From Candidatus Firestoneibacteriota bacterium (GTDB lineage: Bacteria; Oederibacteriota; D2-FULL-39-29): a stretch of DNA of 64,000 bases. The stretch is taken from positions 34,856 to 98,855 of the forward strand of contig JAPLKO010000063.1 in the NCBI GenBank assembly GCA_026388015.1, given 5' to 3'. Below, one piece after another: positions 8,639-16,070 of the stretch; the first letter of the stretch is position 1; every line of letters begins with the position of its first letter. The translations under genes were made by a program, and so were the position numbers. The notes under the pieces are model-generated. The model did not search any database and was not told where the DNA came from. It saw nothing but the letters and a program-made list of their open reading frames with translations.

Positions 8639-9043
8639 TTGGAGAGATTTGAATTGTATTCGAGTTTGCTTAAGCCGGAGTGGGCGCCGCCTTCCTGGAT
8701 AATTGGGCCGGTTTGGTCGGTGCTTTATATCGGAATATTTATTACCTTTGGTATGGTTTTTGTGAAGACCTGGCAGAAGCAGATACCGTTTGTGGTGGCT
8801 CTGCCTTTTATCCTGAATCTACTCTTTAATTTTGCTTTTGGACCGATTCAATTCTGGCTCCGGATCAATCTCCTTGCGTCGGTGGATATCCTGCTGGTTC
8901 TTTTAACGCTTATCTGGTCAATGGCAGCTATTTTCTCCCGGTATCCCTGGATAACTTATGCCCAGATACCTTATTTGCTGTGGGTTTCTTTCGCCTCGGT
9001 AGTACAGTTGACCATTACGAGGATGAACTGGAGCAGAGGATAG
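8639..9043 (+). CDS. tspO: TspO/MBR family tryptophan-rich sensory protein
   Basis: 134-residue integral membrane protein with five hydrophobic helices. Family hallmarks are visible: KPEWAPPSWIIGPVWSVLY near the N-terminus, NLLFNFAFGPIQFW in the middle, and PYLLWVSFASVVQLTI near the C-terminus. TspO proteins bind porphyrins and act in stress signalling or tetrapyrrole handling. The start is TTG at 8639, 3 bases after GGAGG; no in-frame ATG is available nearby. The N-terminus looks slightly short (the first helix begins close to the start), so the very N-terminal residues of longer homologues may be missing. It lies just before the decayed region. Confidence 0.9.
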   Translation: MERFELYSSLLKPEWAPPSWIIGPVWSVLYIGIFITFGMVFVKTWQKQIPFVVALPFILNLLFNFAFGPIQFWLRINLLASVDILLVLLTLIWSMAAIFSRYPWITYAQIPYLLWVSFASVVQLTITRMNWSRG

Positions 9044-9138
9044 CCGGATGCTTGGAGAGGAGCAAGAGCAGCAGAGGACAGAGGACGAAAATAATAGCGA
9101 CAGCACTCATTTTATTTGACAGTAAGAATGTATTTGAT

Positions 9139-9523
9139 TTAATCACAGCACACCAGGAACAGGAAGAGAAGCAGGCATAGATCATTTAAATAAAAATAGT
9201 AAATCGCAATCAGGATTATTTGATGATCCCAATCAAAAGATTTATCGGTACCAAGCAATATACCGGCGCCTGCTGATTTTAATTTACGGATTATATCAAA
9301 CAGTTTTTCCATATATGCCTGCGGATCGGTGAGTCCTGCTTTTTCAAATACTTTTCTTGATTCCTTCATTATATAGCGCATTGATTACATCACAATCAGA
9401 AACCGGCAATGAAAGCTGATTACCAATGGCTTCGATGATGCCATGTCCGATAAGAACTGATTGATTAGTATCTATATTGTTTCCTTTCATAGATACAATG
9501 TTCACATTTTTAATAAGAATCAT
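9139..9523 (-). pseudogene. Amidohydrolase remnant with internal deletion
   Basis: On the minus strand, an ATG at 9523 opens a typical amidohydrolase N-terminus (MILIKNVNIV... then VLIGHGIIEAIG) and runs about 49 residues to VINA. There the frame jumps: the next homologous stretch, in another frame, reads ESRKVFEKAGLTDPQAYMEKL and ends in GAGILLGTDKS, the metal-ligand region near the end of the barrel. More than 200 residues of the TIM barrel are therefore missing and the 3' end is gone. It starts 17 bases after the TetR stop with GGGAGA upstream, so it was once the regulator's co-transcribed partner. Confidence 0.6.
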
Positions 9524-9539
9524 TGAGCGCATTCTCCCA

Positions 9540-10142
9540 TTAATTTTTCTCATCGGGAGAAGATAACATTTTAGCTCCATCGATGAAAATATTACTTATA
9601 TAGAACAGTAGAAATTCTTTTTGAAAATTCCTGTCGTTGAGCATTTTATATCGATAATCAGAGTTTTGTTGATAATAAACGATACCCATATCGATATAAT
9701 GGAAAATCATATCCCTATTCAAATCACTTTTGATCAGGCAGTCGTTTATCCCGTTATCGATCAGCATTAGCATAGAAGTTTTGTATGTTTGCAGATAGAG
9801 ATTATATTCGGTTTCAACATCACGATTGTATTTAACGAGTTCTATGCATAAATTAAACTGGCCGCAATTGATAAAGTCACTGAGGACATTTAAGTAATCA
9901 TAAAGCTTTTTAATTAAAGCATCATCAGATGCTAGGATACTATTTAACTTGATGATATAGCGGGAAAAGATATGCTTCCCTATTTGCAGGTACAAGGTAT
10001 CCTTATCTTGAAAATACTTGTATATTGTAACTTTCGATGCATTAGAAGCTTGAGAAATTTCGTCCATTGTAGTATTTTTAATGCCATCACGAACGAATAA
10101 TTGAATGATCGCATTTACTATTTTATCTATTTTTTTGTTCAC
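9540..10142 (-). CDS. TetR/AcrR-family transcriptional regulator
   Basis: 200 residues. N-terminal TetR helix-turn-helix at about 1-50: IVNAIIQLFVRDGIKNTTMDEIS followed by ASKVTIYKYFQDKDTLY, here partly quoted. The C-terminal ligand domain is AT-rich in codon use and unlike its relatives in detail. The start is GTG at 10142 with GGGAGA about 5-8 bases upstream. Its likely partner, an amidohydrolase directly downstream, is destroyed. A near-palindrome inside its own promoter suggests autoregulation. Low GC compared with the purB region hints at horizontal origin. Confidence 0.88.
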   Translation of the reverse strand: MNKKIDKIVNAIIQLFVRDGIKNTTMDEISQASNASKVTIYKYFQDKDTLYLQIGKHIFSRYIIKLNSILASDDALIKKLYDYLNVLSDFINCGQFNLCIELVKYNRDVETEYNLYLQTYKTSMLMLIDNGINDCLIKSDLNRDMIFHYIDMGIVYYQQNSDYRYKMLNDRNFQKEFLLFYISNIFIDGAKMLSSPDEKN

Positions 10143-10157
10143 GTTTGTTCTCCCATC

Positions 10158-10186
10158 GCTAAAAGTGCAAATGTACTATATGTCAA
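10158..10186 (-). promoter_or_regulatory. Promoter/operator of the TetR gene
   Basis: Minus strand: TTGACA (10186-10181), a 17-base spacer holding the near-palindrome AGTGCA-AA-TGTACT (10164-10177 on plus) and a weak -10 (TTTAGC). Placement in the spacer fits a repressor site. It resembles the lexA operator at 34859-34874. Confidence 0.45.
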
Positions 10187-10310
10187 TCGTTTAATAAGAA
10201 GCTAGGTGTATCTGCAACGGTCTATATGGCAATAGTATTGACAACTAGCCTGTTAGATAGCGGGTTGGAGAATAAGCTATACAAATATAAAGTGATGCTT
10301 TAATATTGTA

Positions 10311-10339
10311 TTGACATAAGTGAATTGTTTTGTTACACT
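10311..10339 (+). promoter_or_regulatory. Near-consensus promoter of DUF4143 ATPase 1 (leaderless layout)
   Basis: TTGACA (10311-10316), 17-base spacer, TACACT (10334-10339), then exactly 6 bases to ATG 10346. Transcription would start at or next to the A of ATG, leaving no room for a ribosome site. Confidence 0.7.
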
Positions 10340-10345
10340 GCTATT

Positions 10346-11542
10346 ATGGAAACCGTATATGTTAAAAGAGAAATAGAAACGCTGCTTATTAAACATTTAA
10401 AGTCATTTTCTGTGGTTGCAGTATCAGGCGCAAGGCAGACAGGGAAAACGACCTTGCTTAGACATTTACTTAAAAAGACCCATGATTTCATCAGCCTCGA
10501 TGACCTTAATAAAAGGAATCACGCCGTAAAAGACCCAAAAGGATTTGTGGACAACCTCAAAGAGCATACTGTGATCGACGAGATCCAGTATGCTCCGGAG
10601 ATCCTTTCCTATATAAAGCTCAGAGTAGACAATAACAGATTGCCCAGAGGTAATTTTGTCCTTACGGGCTCTCAGCAGTTTCTTATGATGAAAGGTCTTT
10701 CTGAGACACTTGCCGGAAGAGTAGGTATTCTCAATTTGCATCCTTTCAGCGTCAGAGAGATAGAAAAGGAACCAATAAATACAACCAATGTTTTTAAGAA
10801 ATTCATTTTAAGGAGTTCATATCCTGAACCGCTTGTCTCAAAAGATGTGGAGATCCAGTATTGGTATGATAATTATACCAATGCTTATATTGAAAAGGAT
10901 GTAAGACTCTTGTACAATATTGGCGATGCAGCCGCGTTTACGCTATTCCTAAAACTGTTGGCTTTACGCATGGCACAGCCTCTGAACATGTCTACATTGG
11001 CTGTTGAAACCGGGGTGAGTGTGCCGACAATAAAAAGTTGGTTGTCAATAATGGAGGCAGGCAATCTGATATTTTTATTGAACCCGTATCATAGGAATAT
11101 AAAAAAAAGGCTAGTGAAAAATAAAAAAGTATATTTTTATGATACCGCTCTGGCTTTCAGGCTTTGCGGGCTTTCATCAAATGAGCAATTATTCAGCAGT
11201 GTGATGTTGGGACAGTTATTCGAGAACTTCTGTATTTCTGAAGCAAGAAAAGCTATCGTAAATACAGGAGCAGAAGCACAAATGTATTATATAAGAACGA
11301 ATCTCGGGCTAGAAGTAGATCTTGCAGTAGAAAAAAAAGGAAAATTCTCCCTGTATGAAATTAAAGCGACAAAGTCTGTTTCGGAAAGTTTTGGGGGAAA
11401 TATCTTAGAAGCAGAAAAAAGTATTATTCCTGTCGGCATATGCGATAAATGTGCCGTTGTTACTATGAATGATGAATCTGGGTTTATCCCCGGAGGGGTA
11501 GAATACTTTGGTATCGGCAAATTTATTGATAGTATAGTTTAA
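10346..11542 (+). CDS. AAA ATPase with DUF4143 C-terminal domain (copy 1)
   Basis: 398-residue P-loop protein of the widespread AAA_14/DUF4143 family. Walker A GARQTGKT at 28-35, Walker B TVIDEIQ at 75-81, a sensor-like LTGSQQ at 106-111, then a winged-helix region (about 205-255). The C-terminal DUF4143 domain has a PD-(D/E)XK-like pattern: Glu293, Asp325 in GLEVDLAV, and YEIKATK with Glu338 and Lys340. The upstream in-frame TTG at 10325 lies inside the promoter, so ATG 10346 is the start. No ribosome site is present. The real function of the family is not established; the fold suggests an ATP-driven nucleic-acid enzyme. It is the first of three paralogues here and lies beside tRNA fragments. 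Confidence 0.88.
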   Translation: METVYVKREIETLLIKHLKSFSVVAVSGARQTGKTTLLRHLLKKTHDFISLDDLNKRNHAVKDPKGFVDNLKEHTVIDEIQYAPEILSYIKLRVDNNRLPRGNFVLTGSQQFLMMKGLSETLAGRVGILNLHPFSVREIEKEPINTTNVFKKFILRSSYPEPLVSKDVEIQYWYDNYTNAYIEKDVRLLYNIGDAAAFTLFLKLLALRMAQPLNMSTLAVETGVSVPTIKSWLSIMEAGNLIFLLNPYHRNIKKRLVKNKKVYFYDTALAFRLCGLSSNEQLFSSVMLGQLFENFCISEARKAIVNTGAEAQMYYIRTNLGLEVDLAVEKKGKFSLYEIKATKSVSESFGGNILEAEKSIIPVGICDKCAVVTMNDESGFIPGGVEYFGIGKFIDSIV

Positions 11543-11588
11543 CATTGAACTTGAAATAATCCCTTGTGGGTGTTAGTATAATTCCAGT

Positions 11589-11632
11589 GCGGGCGAAATG
11601 GCGACTTAACAGTCGCGAATTACGCCCGTCCA
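11589..11632 (+). ncRNA. Possible CCA-ended tRNA-like minihelix
   Basis: GCGGGCG (11589-11595) pairs with CGCCCGT (11623-11629), directly followed by CCA. Inside, GCGAC and GTCGC form a 5-bp hairpin. A TATAAT at 11577-11582 would start transcription almost at the first G, though no good -35 is seen at normal spacing. May be a degenerate tRNA or an inverted copy of the tRNA-Gly 5' end. Confidence 0.3.
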
Positions 11633-11650
11633 ATATGTATATATTAATGA

Positions 11651-11687
11651 GCGGGCGTAATTCAGCGGTAGAATGCGACCTTCCCAA
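11651..11687 (+). pseudogene. 5' half of tRNA-Gly(CCC)
   Basis: 37 bases matching the 5' half of the intact tRNA at 17856 at 35 positions, ending right after the anticodon loop TTCCCAA. The 3' half is absent. Its first 12 bases are also present inverted just upstream (GAATTACGCCCG ending about 11628). Confidence 0.7.
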
Positions 11688-11808
11688 AGCGTTTAGACCG
11701 ATAGCTGTTCTCCTTGTATCTTCATGGTTTTTCTGAATCTATAAAGACTTCTCTCGAAATTACAATTCTCGCATTAGCCCGTATTTGCCCGCATTGGCTC
11801 ACATGTAA

Positions 11809-11828
11809 GGCAAGAAATTGGCAAGAAA
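11809..11828. repeat. 20-base direct repeat, left copy
   Basis: GGCAAGAAATTGGCAAGAAA, identical to 17770-17789; it is itself a near-direct repeat of GGCAAGAAA with 11-base period. The two copies lie near the tRNA-Gly 5' half and the intact tRNA-Gly. Could be recombinase arm sites or the fossil 3' end of an integrase gene. Confidence 0.5.
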
Positions 11829-12068
11829 ATATTTTGTGATTAGCGACAATTAGATTTCCCTACCCAAAATGATGCCATGGTATTTGTCCCTAAAACCTGA
11901 AAAATGTCCCTATAAATGTCCCGAATACAGATGACAAGATTTTCTGTAAATTCGGGACAATATTTGCATAATGTCGTTATAGTAGCTTGTCAAAGGAAAG
12001 TCAACTGTTTATGCTTCTCTGTTAGTAATAATCCTTATTTAATAAAGCTATTTGAATAAAACTACAAA

Positions 12069-12121
12069 TTGTTCAGTGCTGTGAACAAATTGTTGACAAG
12101 ATGTAAAAATAATTGTATAAT
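12069..12121 (+). promoter_or_regulatory. Operator-like palindrome and consensus promoter of DUF4143 ATPase 2
   Basis: TTGTTCA (12069-12075) and TGAACAA (12082-12088) form an inverted repeat with a 6-base centre, right before TTGACA (12093-12098), a 17-base spacer and TATAAT (12116-12121). ATG follows after exactly 6 bases, again a leaderless layout. Confidence 0.7.
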
Positions 12122-12407
12122 TTATCTATGAAAGAATACATTAGAAAACATCTTTATAATCAACTTGAGAAAAGATTACTTGGGGAAGTAAATCTTATTC
12201 AAGCTGTTGTCGGACCCAGGCAAGTAGGAAAAACTACGCTTGTACGGCAGATATTGAAAAACTGGAAAGGACCGGGGAACTATGATGCAAATTCCGACGA
12301 ATCCGGCCACCTATTCCGTTTGAAAGCGGCACCCTGTTCCGATTTATTCCGGCCACTTACATGCTGAAGACTTCCATAGTGTAGCATTTGTCTGTTAAAG
12401 ATTCAAT

Positions 12408-13139
12408 TTATTGTTGCCTTTTCCGCATGGAGCCTCCTTTCATCTCAATTGAATGAGAATTATGAAATAATCTGTCGCATACAGCATCGGCGATGGTTGG
12501 ATCACCTATGAAATCGTGCCATTCCTTGATCGGAAGCTGGCTTGTTATGATAGTTGAGCCGGTGGTGTATCTATCTTCGACAACTTCCAGAAGGTCTTTC
12601 CTGTCCGTATCGTTAAGCGAGTTTATTCCAAAGTCGTCTATTATGAGCAGGTTTATTTTACAAAGCTTGTTTAGATATTTAAGATAAGTTCCATCACCTC
12701 TGGCGGCATGCATATCTCCAAGCATTCTCGGCCACCTAAAGTAATATACGCTGTGACCATTTCTGCAGGCTCTTTGTCCAAAGGCGCAGGCAAGATAACT
12801 TTTTCCGATGCCCGTAGGCCCTGTTATCAGAATATTTTGATTTACAGTCAGCCATCCTTCGCTTTGAAGAGCCACTAACTTTGCTTTATTTATTCCTCTT
12901 GCAGCTCTATAGTCTATCTCCTCAAAGCAGGCTAAGGGAAATTTAAGTTTTGCTATTTGCAAAAGTCTTGTCTGCCTTTGATTTTTTCTGTAAAGATATT
13001 CATCATTAACGAGAAGGGCAAGAAACTCCTCGAAAGAAAGATCTCTGTGACCGGGCTTGTCTATTTTTTCCTCATAGCTTCTTGCCATGCCGATGAACTT
13101 CATTTCATAAAGTTTCTTTATTATTTGATCCGATTTCAT
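12408..13139 (-). CDS. istB: IS21-family transposition helper ATPase IstB
   Basis: 243-residue DnaC/IstB-type AAA+ ATPase that assembles on target DNA and activates IstA. Walker A GPTGIGKS (about 106-113) and Walker B LLIIDDFG (about 168-175) are intact; the N-terminal helical region (LYEMKFIGMARSYEE) and the C-terminal CDRLFHNSHSIEM block are typical. Start ATG at 13139 overlaps the istA stop by ATGA, with GGAGGT within the istA 3' end, so translation is coupled. Confidence 0.96.
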   Translation of the reverse strand: MKSDQIIKKLYEMKFIGMARSYEEKIDKPGHRDLSFEEFLALLVNDEYLYRKNQRQTRLLQIAKLKFPLACFEEIDYRAARGINKAKLVALQSEGWLTVNQNILITGPTGIGKSYLACAFGQRACRNGHSVYYFRWPRMLGDMHAARGDGTYLKYLNKLCKINLLIIDDFGINSLNDTDRKDLLEVVEDRYTTGSTIITSQLPIKEWHDFIGDPTIADAVCDRLFHNSHSIEMKGGSMRKRQQ

Positions 13140-14686
13140 TTTGCACCTCCAACTAGTTCCAGCGCGTAATAATCTTTACCTCTGATGTTGTCGTGATGTA
13201 TTTTTTCTTTATCAGCTGTATTCTCTTCAACTAAGTCTAATTTCTTCTCCAGAATGCGTTTAACGGAGTTGTAAGAGCAGCTGTGGTATGTCAGAGCCCT
13301 CTTACAGGCAGAGTTTAGTCTTGGTGCAGAGTAATATTTTTCCAGTCTAATTATTCCAAGACAGGAATTGTAACCTTGTTGCGGGAAGTTCTTTCTATCC
13401 ATAAGGACTTTAGCCAGTTCTTTTACTGAGTCACCATAGCGGCCGGCCCAATCCATTATTCTTTCTGGCGTCCATTCAAGATATTTCTTGTGCCGTTCAG
13501 GCATGTGGTTTTTTTCTGTCGTATAACCATTTTTTGTATATCCTCTTTTATGCAGGCAAATGCTTGTATTTTTGTAATACAGCTCAATCATTTTATCAGT
13601 TGCTCTGAGCTCTAATTCCTTACTGGCATGCTCGTAAGGAACGGAATACCAATGACTGTCAAAACCCACATGGTAATTTATCCCGGCTTTTACCTTCTTC
13701 CATTCGGAATATTCGTAAGGTTTTGAGGGAAGAGGCAGGGCATTGGGTTTATCCAATTCGAGAAAGAGTTCTTTTCTGCTTTTACCTCTGCTTTTTATTA
13801 TCTTATTTCTAAGTATTTCAAGCAATTCTAATATTGCTTTGTTAATTTCCTCTATGGAAAAGAACTGCCGATGCCTTAACCGTGTAAATATCCAGCGTTT
13901 AGCAATTTTAACACCTATTTCGGCGTGAGGTTTATCTTTTGGTTTTCCGGGTCTTGCGGGCATTACTGCAGTATTGTAGTACTCCGCCCAGGATACATAA
14001 GTTCTGTTAAGCTCAGGCTCATATCTGCAGGCTTTAATTACTCCGGATTTTAGATTATCCGGCACAATTATCTTGGGACAGCAACCGAAATATTCAACTG
14101 CTTTTGTATGAGCAGAAATCCAACTGTGTGATTTTTCGTTGGGGACACAACAGACGTACATGTCGATGGACGCACCCCAGACAAATACAAAAACCTTAGT
14201 CTTAATCTGGTTACCAGTCAGCGGATCTGTATATGAAAGACCTTCTCCAAAATCCACAAAAGCTTTTTCTCCTGCTTTGTGAATTTGCCTCATACTGTAG
14301 GTCCGGGCTTTCAGATATTGGCCAAACCGCTGGCAAAACTGACTATACTGATAGCCTTCCGGATGATCTTTTTTATACTCTTCCCACAGAACCATGAAAT
14401 TCATATTGGGCTTGGATATTTCTTCAGCTAATTCTTTGAAATCCGGCAGGAGTCTATTACTTTGTTTGTTTTTGGAAGGAAAAAGCTTATTTGTTAATTC
14501 CTCGTCGCTCATTGTTTCCGGTAACGGCCACTGCAGACCGCTTTCTTCAAACCTTTGCAGATATTCTTGGACGGTAGTTCTTCCTACACCACAGGTTGAA
14601 CCTATTCTCCGTGGCGAAAGCCCAAATTGCTTTCTTAATCTTAAGATCTCTCTTAATTGCCTCATGCCTATTCGCTCCTTTGCCAT
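13136..14686 (-). CDS. istA: IS21-family transposase IstA
   Basis: 516-residue DDE transposase. N-terminal helix-turn-helix (LREILRLRKQFGLSPRRIG, then GRTTVQEYLQRF) at about 9-45. Catalytic triad candidates: Asp in FVDFGEG, Asp in IIVPDNLKSGV, and Glu in KPHAEIGVKIAKRW. The C-terminal region carries the usual WYSVPYE-type beta-barrel sequence. Full length, no frameshift. GGAGGA lies 6 bases upstream of the ATG (14686). Confidence 0.96.
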   Translation of the reverse strand: MAKERIGMRQLREILRLRKQFGLSPRRIGSTCGVGRTTVQEYLQRFEESGLQWPLPETMSDEELTNKLFPSKNKQSNRLLPDFKELAEEISKPNMNFMVLWEEYKKDHPEGYQYSQFCQRFGQYLKARTYSMRQIHKAGEKAFVDFGEGLSYTDPLTGNQIKTKVFVFVWGASIDMYVCCVPNEKSHSWISAHTKAVEYFGCCPKIIVPDNLKSGVIKACRYEPELNRTYVSWAEYYNTAVMPARPGKPKDKPHAEIGVKIAKRWIFTRLRHRQFFSIEEINKAILELLEILRNKIIKSRGKSRKELFLELDKPNALPLPSKPYEYSEWKKVKAGINYHVGFDSHWYSVPYEHASKELELRATDKMIELYYKNTSICLHKRGYTKNGYTTEKNHMPERHKKYLEWTPERIMDWAGRYGDSVKELAKVLMDRKNFPQQGYNSCLGIIRLEKYYSAPRLNSACKRALTYHSCSYNSVKRILEKKLDLVEENTADKEKIHHDNIRGKDYYALELVGGAK

Positions 14687-16070
14687 CTAAGTCCTCCTTT
14701 AAAAGGTTTAGGACTTATTATGGCTTATTTCTTGGAGTCTTTCAGCATGTTTACCCTGCCGGAATGCTCCGGAACAGGGTGCCGGAATGGATCGGAATGG
14801 GTGGCCGGAATCAATCGTAATCAGGTGCCGGATTGCTCCGGAATTTGCACTATGATACTGCCGATGATCCTGCTATTACCGGTTCTGCATGGATTGGGAT
14901 GCAATGGGAAAAAGCAAGGGCTGAATATCTAAAGACCGGTAAAAGATATTTATTGATTCTTGATGAGATTCAAAAATTGGAGAATTGGAGTTCTTACATA
15001 AAAAAGTATTTTGATGAGGACAGGCGTAAAAACTATGATATAAGACCTGTAATTCTTGGTTCCTCGTCTTTGCTCATGCAGAAAGGATTAACGGAAAGCT
15101 TGGCTGGAAGGTTTGAACTTCACGGACATTATCAATGGCCTTATTATGAATGTAAGGAATGCTTTAATCTTAAACAAGAAGAATATTTATATTTTGGGGG
15201 CTATCCCGGGGCATTGATGATAAGAGAGGACGAGGATAGGTGGGTTTCATATATTAAGGATTCGCTGATTGAAGCAGTTGTCGCAAAAGATATTTTGTTT
15301 CTTTCTCAGGTTTCGAAGCCGATATTAATGAGACAGACCTTTGGATATTCAGCAGGGCATCCGGCTGAAATTGTAAGCTATCAGAAAATGCTCGGGACTT
15401 TGACGGATGCCGGAAACGCAACAACAATAGCAAACTATCTTCATTTGCTTTCAAACGCTTTTATTGTTACTCCACTGCAGAAATATTCGGCGATGCGGAT
15501 TGGTCAAAAAGCATCTACTCCTAAAATTCTTGTGCATGATAATGGAATAGTTAATGCGCTTAAAGGTATAAGCTATATTGATTTTCTGGCGGATAAGGAT
15601 TACTATGGCAGGCTTTTTGAAAATTCCGTTGGAATAAATCTTTATAATGCGGCAAAAAATGTTTCCGGCGATATATTTTACTGGAGAGAAAGAAATTACG
15701 AAGTTGACTATGTCGTAAAAGCGCATGGAAAAATATTTGCTGTTGAAGTAAAGTCCGGCAATTCCGATTTGGATTTTAAAGGTCTTAAGGCTTTTAAAAG
15801 AAAATACCCCGAAGCCATTTTAATAGTAATATCAAAAAATGAAATATTAATAGATGGTATAATTTGGTTAAATGCAATAAATTATTTTAATAGCCCGGAA
15901 ATTCTATTTTCATTAAAGTAAATAGTTTCAAAAATGAACTCTAAAAACCATTTGGGAATGTTATCATAATAACAAAATGTTTGCTGTATCACAAAGAACT
16001 ACTGTAAGAGATTTGCAGTAACTTGTGGACTTAGGGCAAGTAAAAATGAAAGGCAAAGGAAAAACATAAT

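Larger units (their letters stand above)
11543..12068. other. Non-coding stretch with tRNA fragments and short repeats
   Basis: No convincing gene. It holds a CCA-ended hairpin RNA-like unit, an inverted and a direct copy of the tRNA-Gly 5' end, a 20-base repeat shared with the region before the intact tRNA-Gly, and repeated ATGTCCC motifs (11885-11922, two of them 12 bases apart). This looks like debris of one or more integrated elements. Confidence 0.5.
12286..14849 (-). mobile_element. Complete IS21-family insertion sequence
   Basis: 2,564 bp, flanked by CTATGA at 12280-12285 and 14850-14855. Ends are TG...CA with inverted termini sharing TGCAAATTCCG; similarity continues inward for about 90 bp as repeated units of the type TCCGGC(C)ACC.nTTCCG, ending in an ACATGCTGAA motif on both sides, as expected for IstA-binding subterminal repeats. 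(If the outer T/A are counted as target, the duplication is 8 bp, ACTATGAT.) It carries istA and istB, both intact, on the minus strand, so it is probably still active. Confidence 0.93.
12128..15921 (+). pseudogene. AAA/DUF4143 ATPase (copy 2) interrupted by IS21-family element
   Basis: The gene starts at 12128 with Walker A GPRQVGKT (residues 29-36) and is cut at residue 53. The rest resumes at 14856: Walker B LLILDEIQ, the GSSSLLMQKGLTESLAGRF block, and the C-terminal nuclease-like pattern (FENSVG..., EVDYVV, AVEVKSG) to 15921. Removing 12286-14849 and one copy of the flanking CTATGA restores one uninterrupted frame of 407 residues, close to the 398 of copy 1 and 410 of copy 3. The insertion is therefore recent and the host gene was intact before it. 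The downstream part lacks an obvious start and is probably not made. Confidence 0.9.

Noticed and set aside
8980..9180. 66-codon plus-strand frame at the end of tspO
   Set aside because: Starts inside tspO in another frame, composition is random and no ribosome site is present.
14833..15921. Independent 362-codon gene right of the IS21 element
   Set aside because: Its first codons come from the IS end; the rest is the 3' part of the interrupted DUF4143 ATPase.
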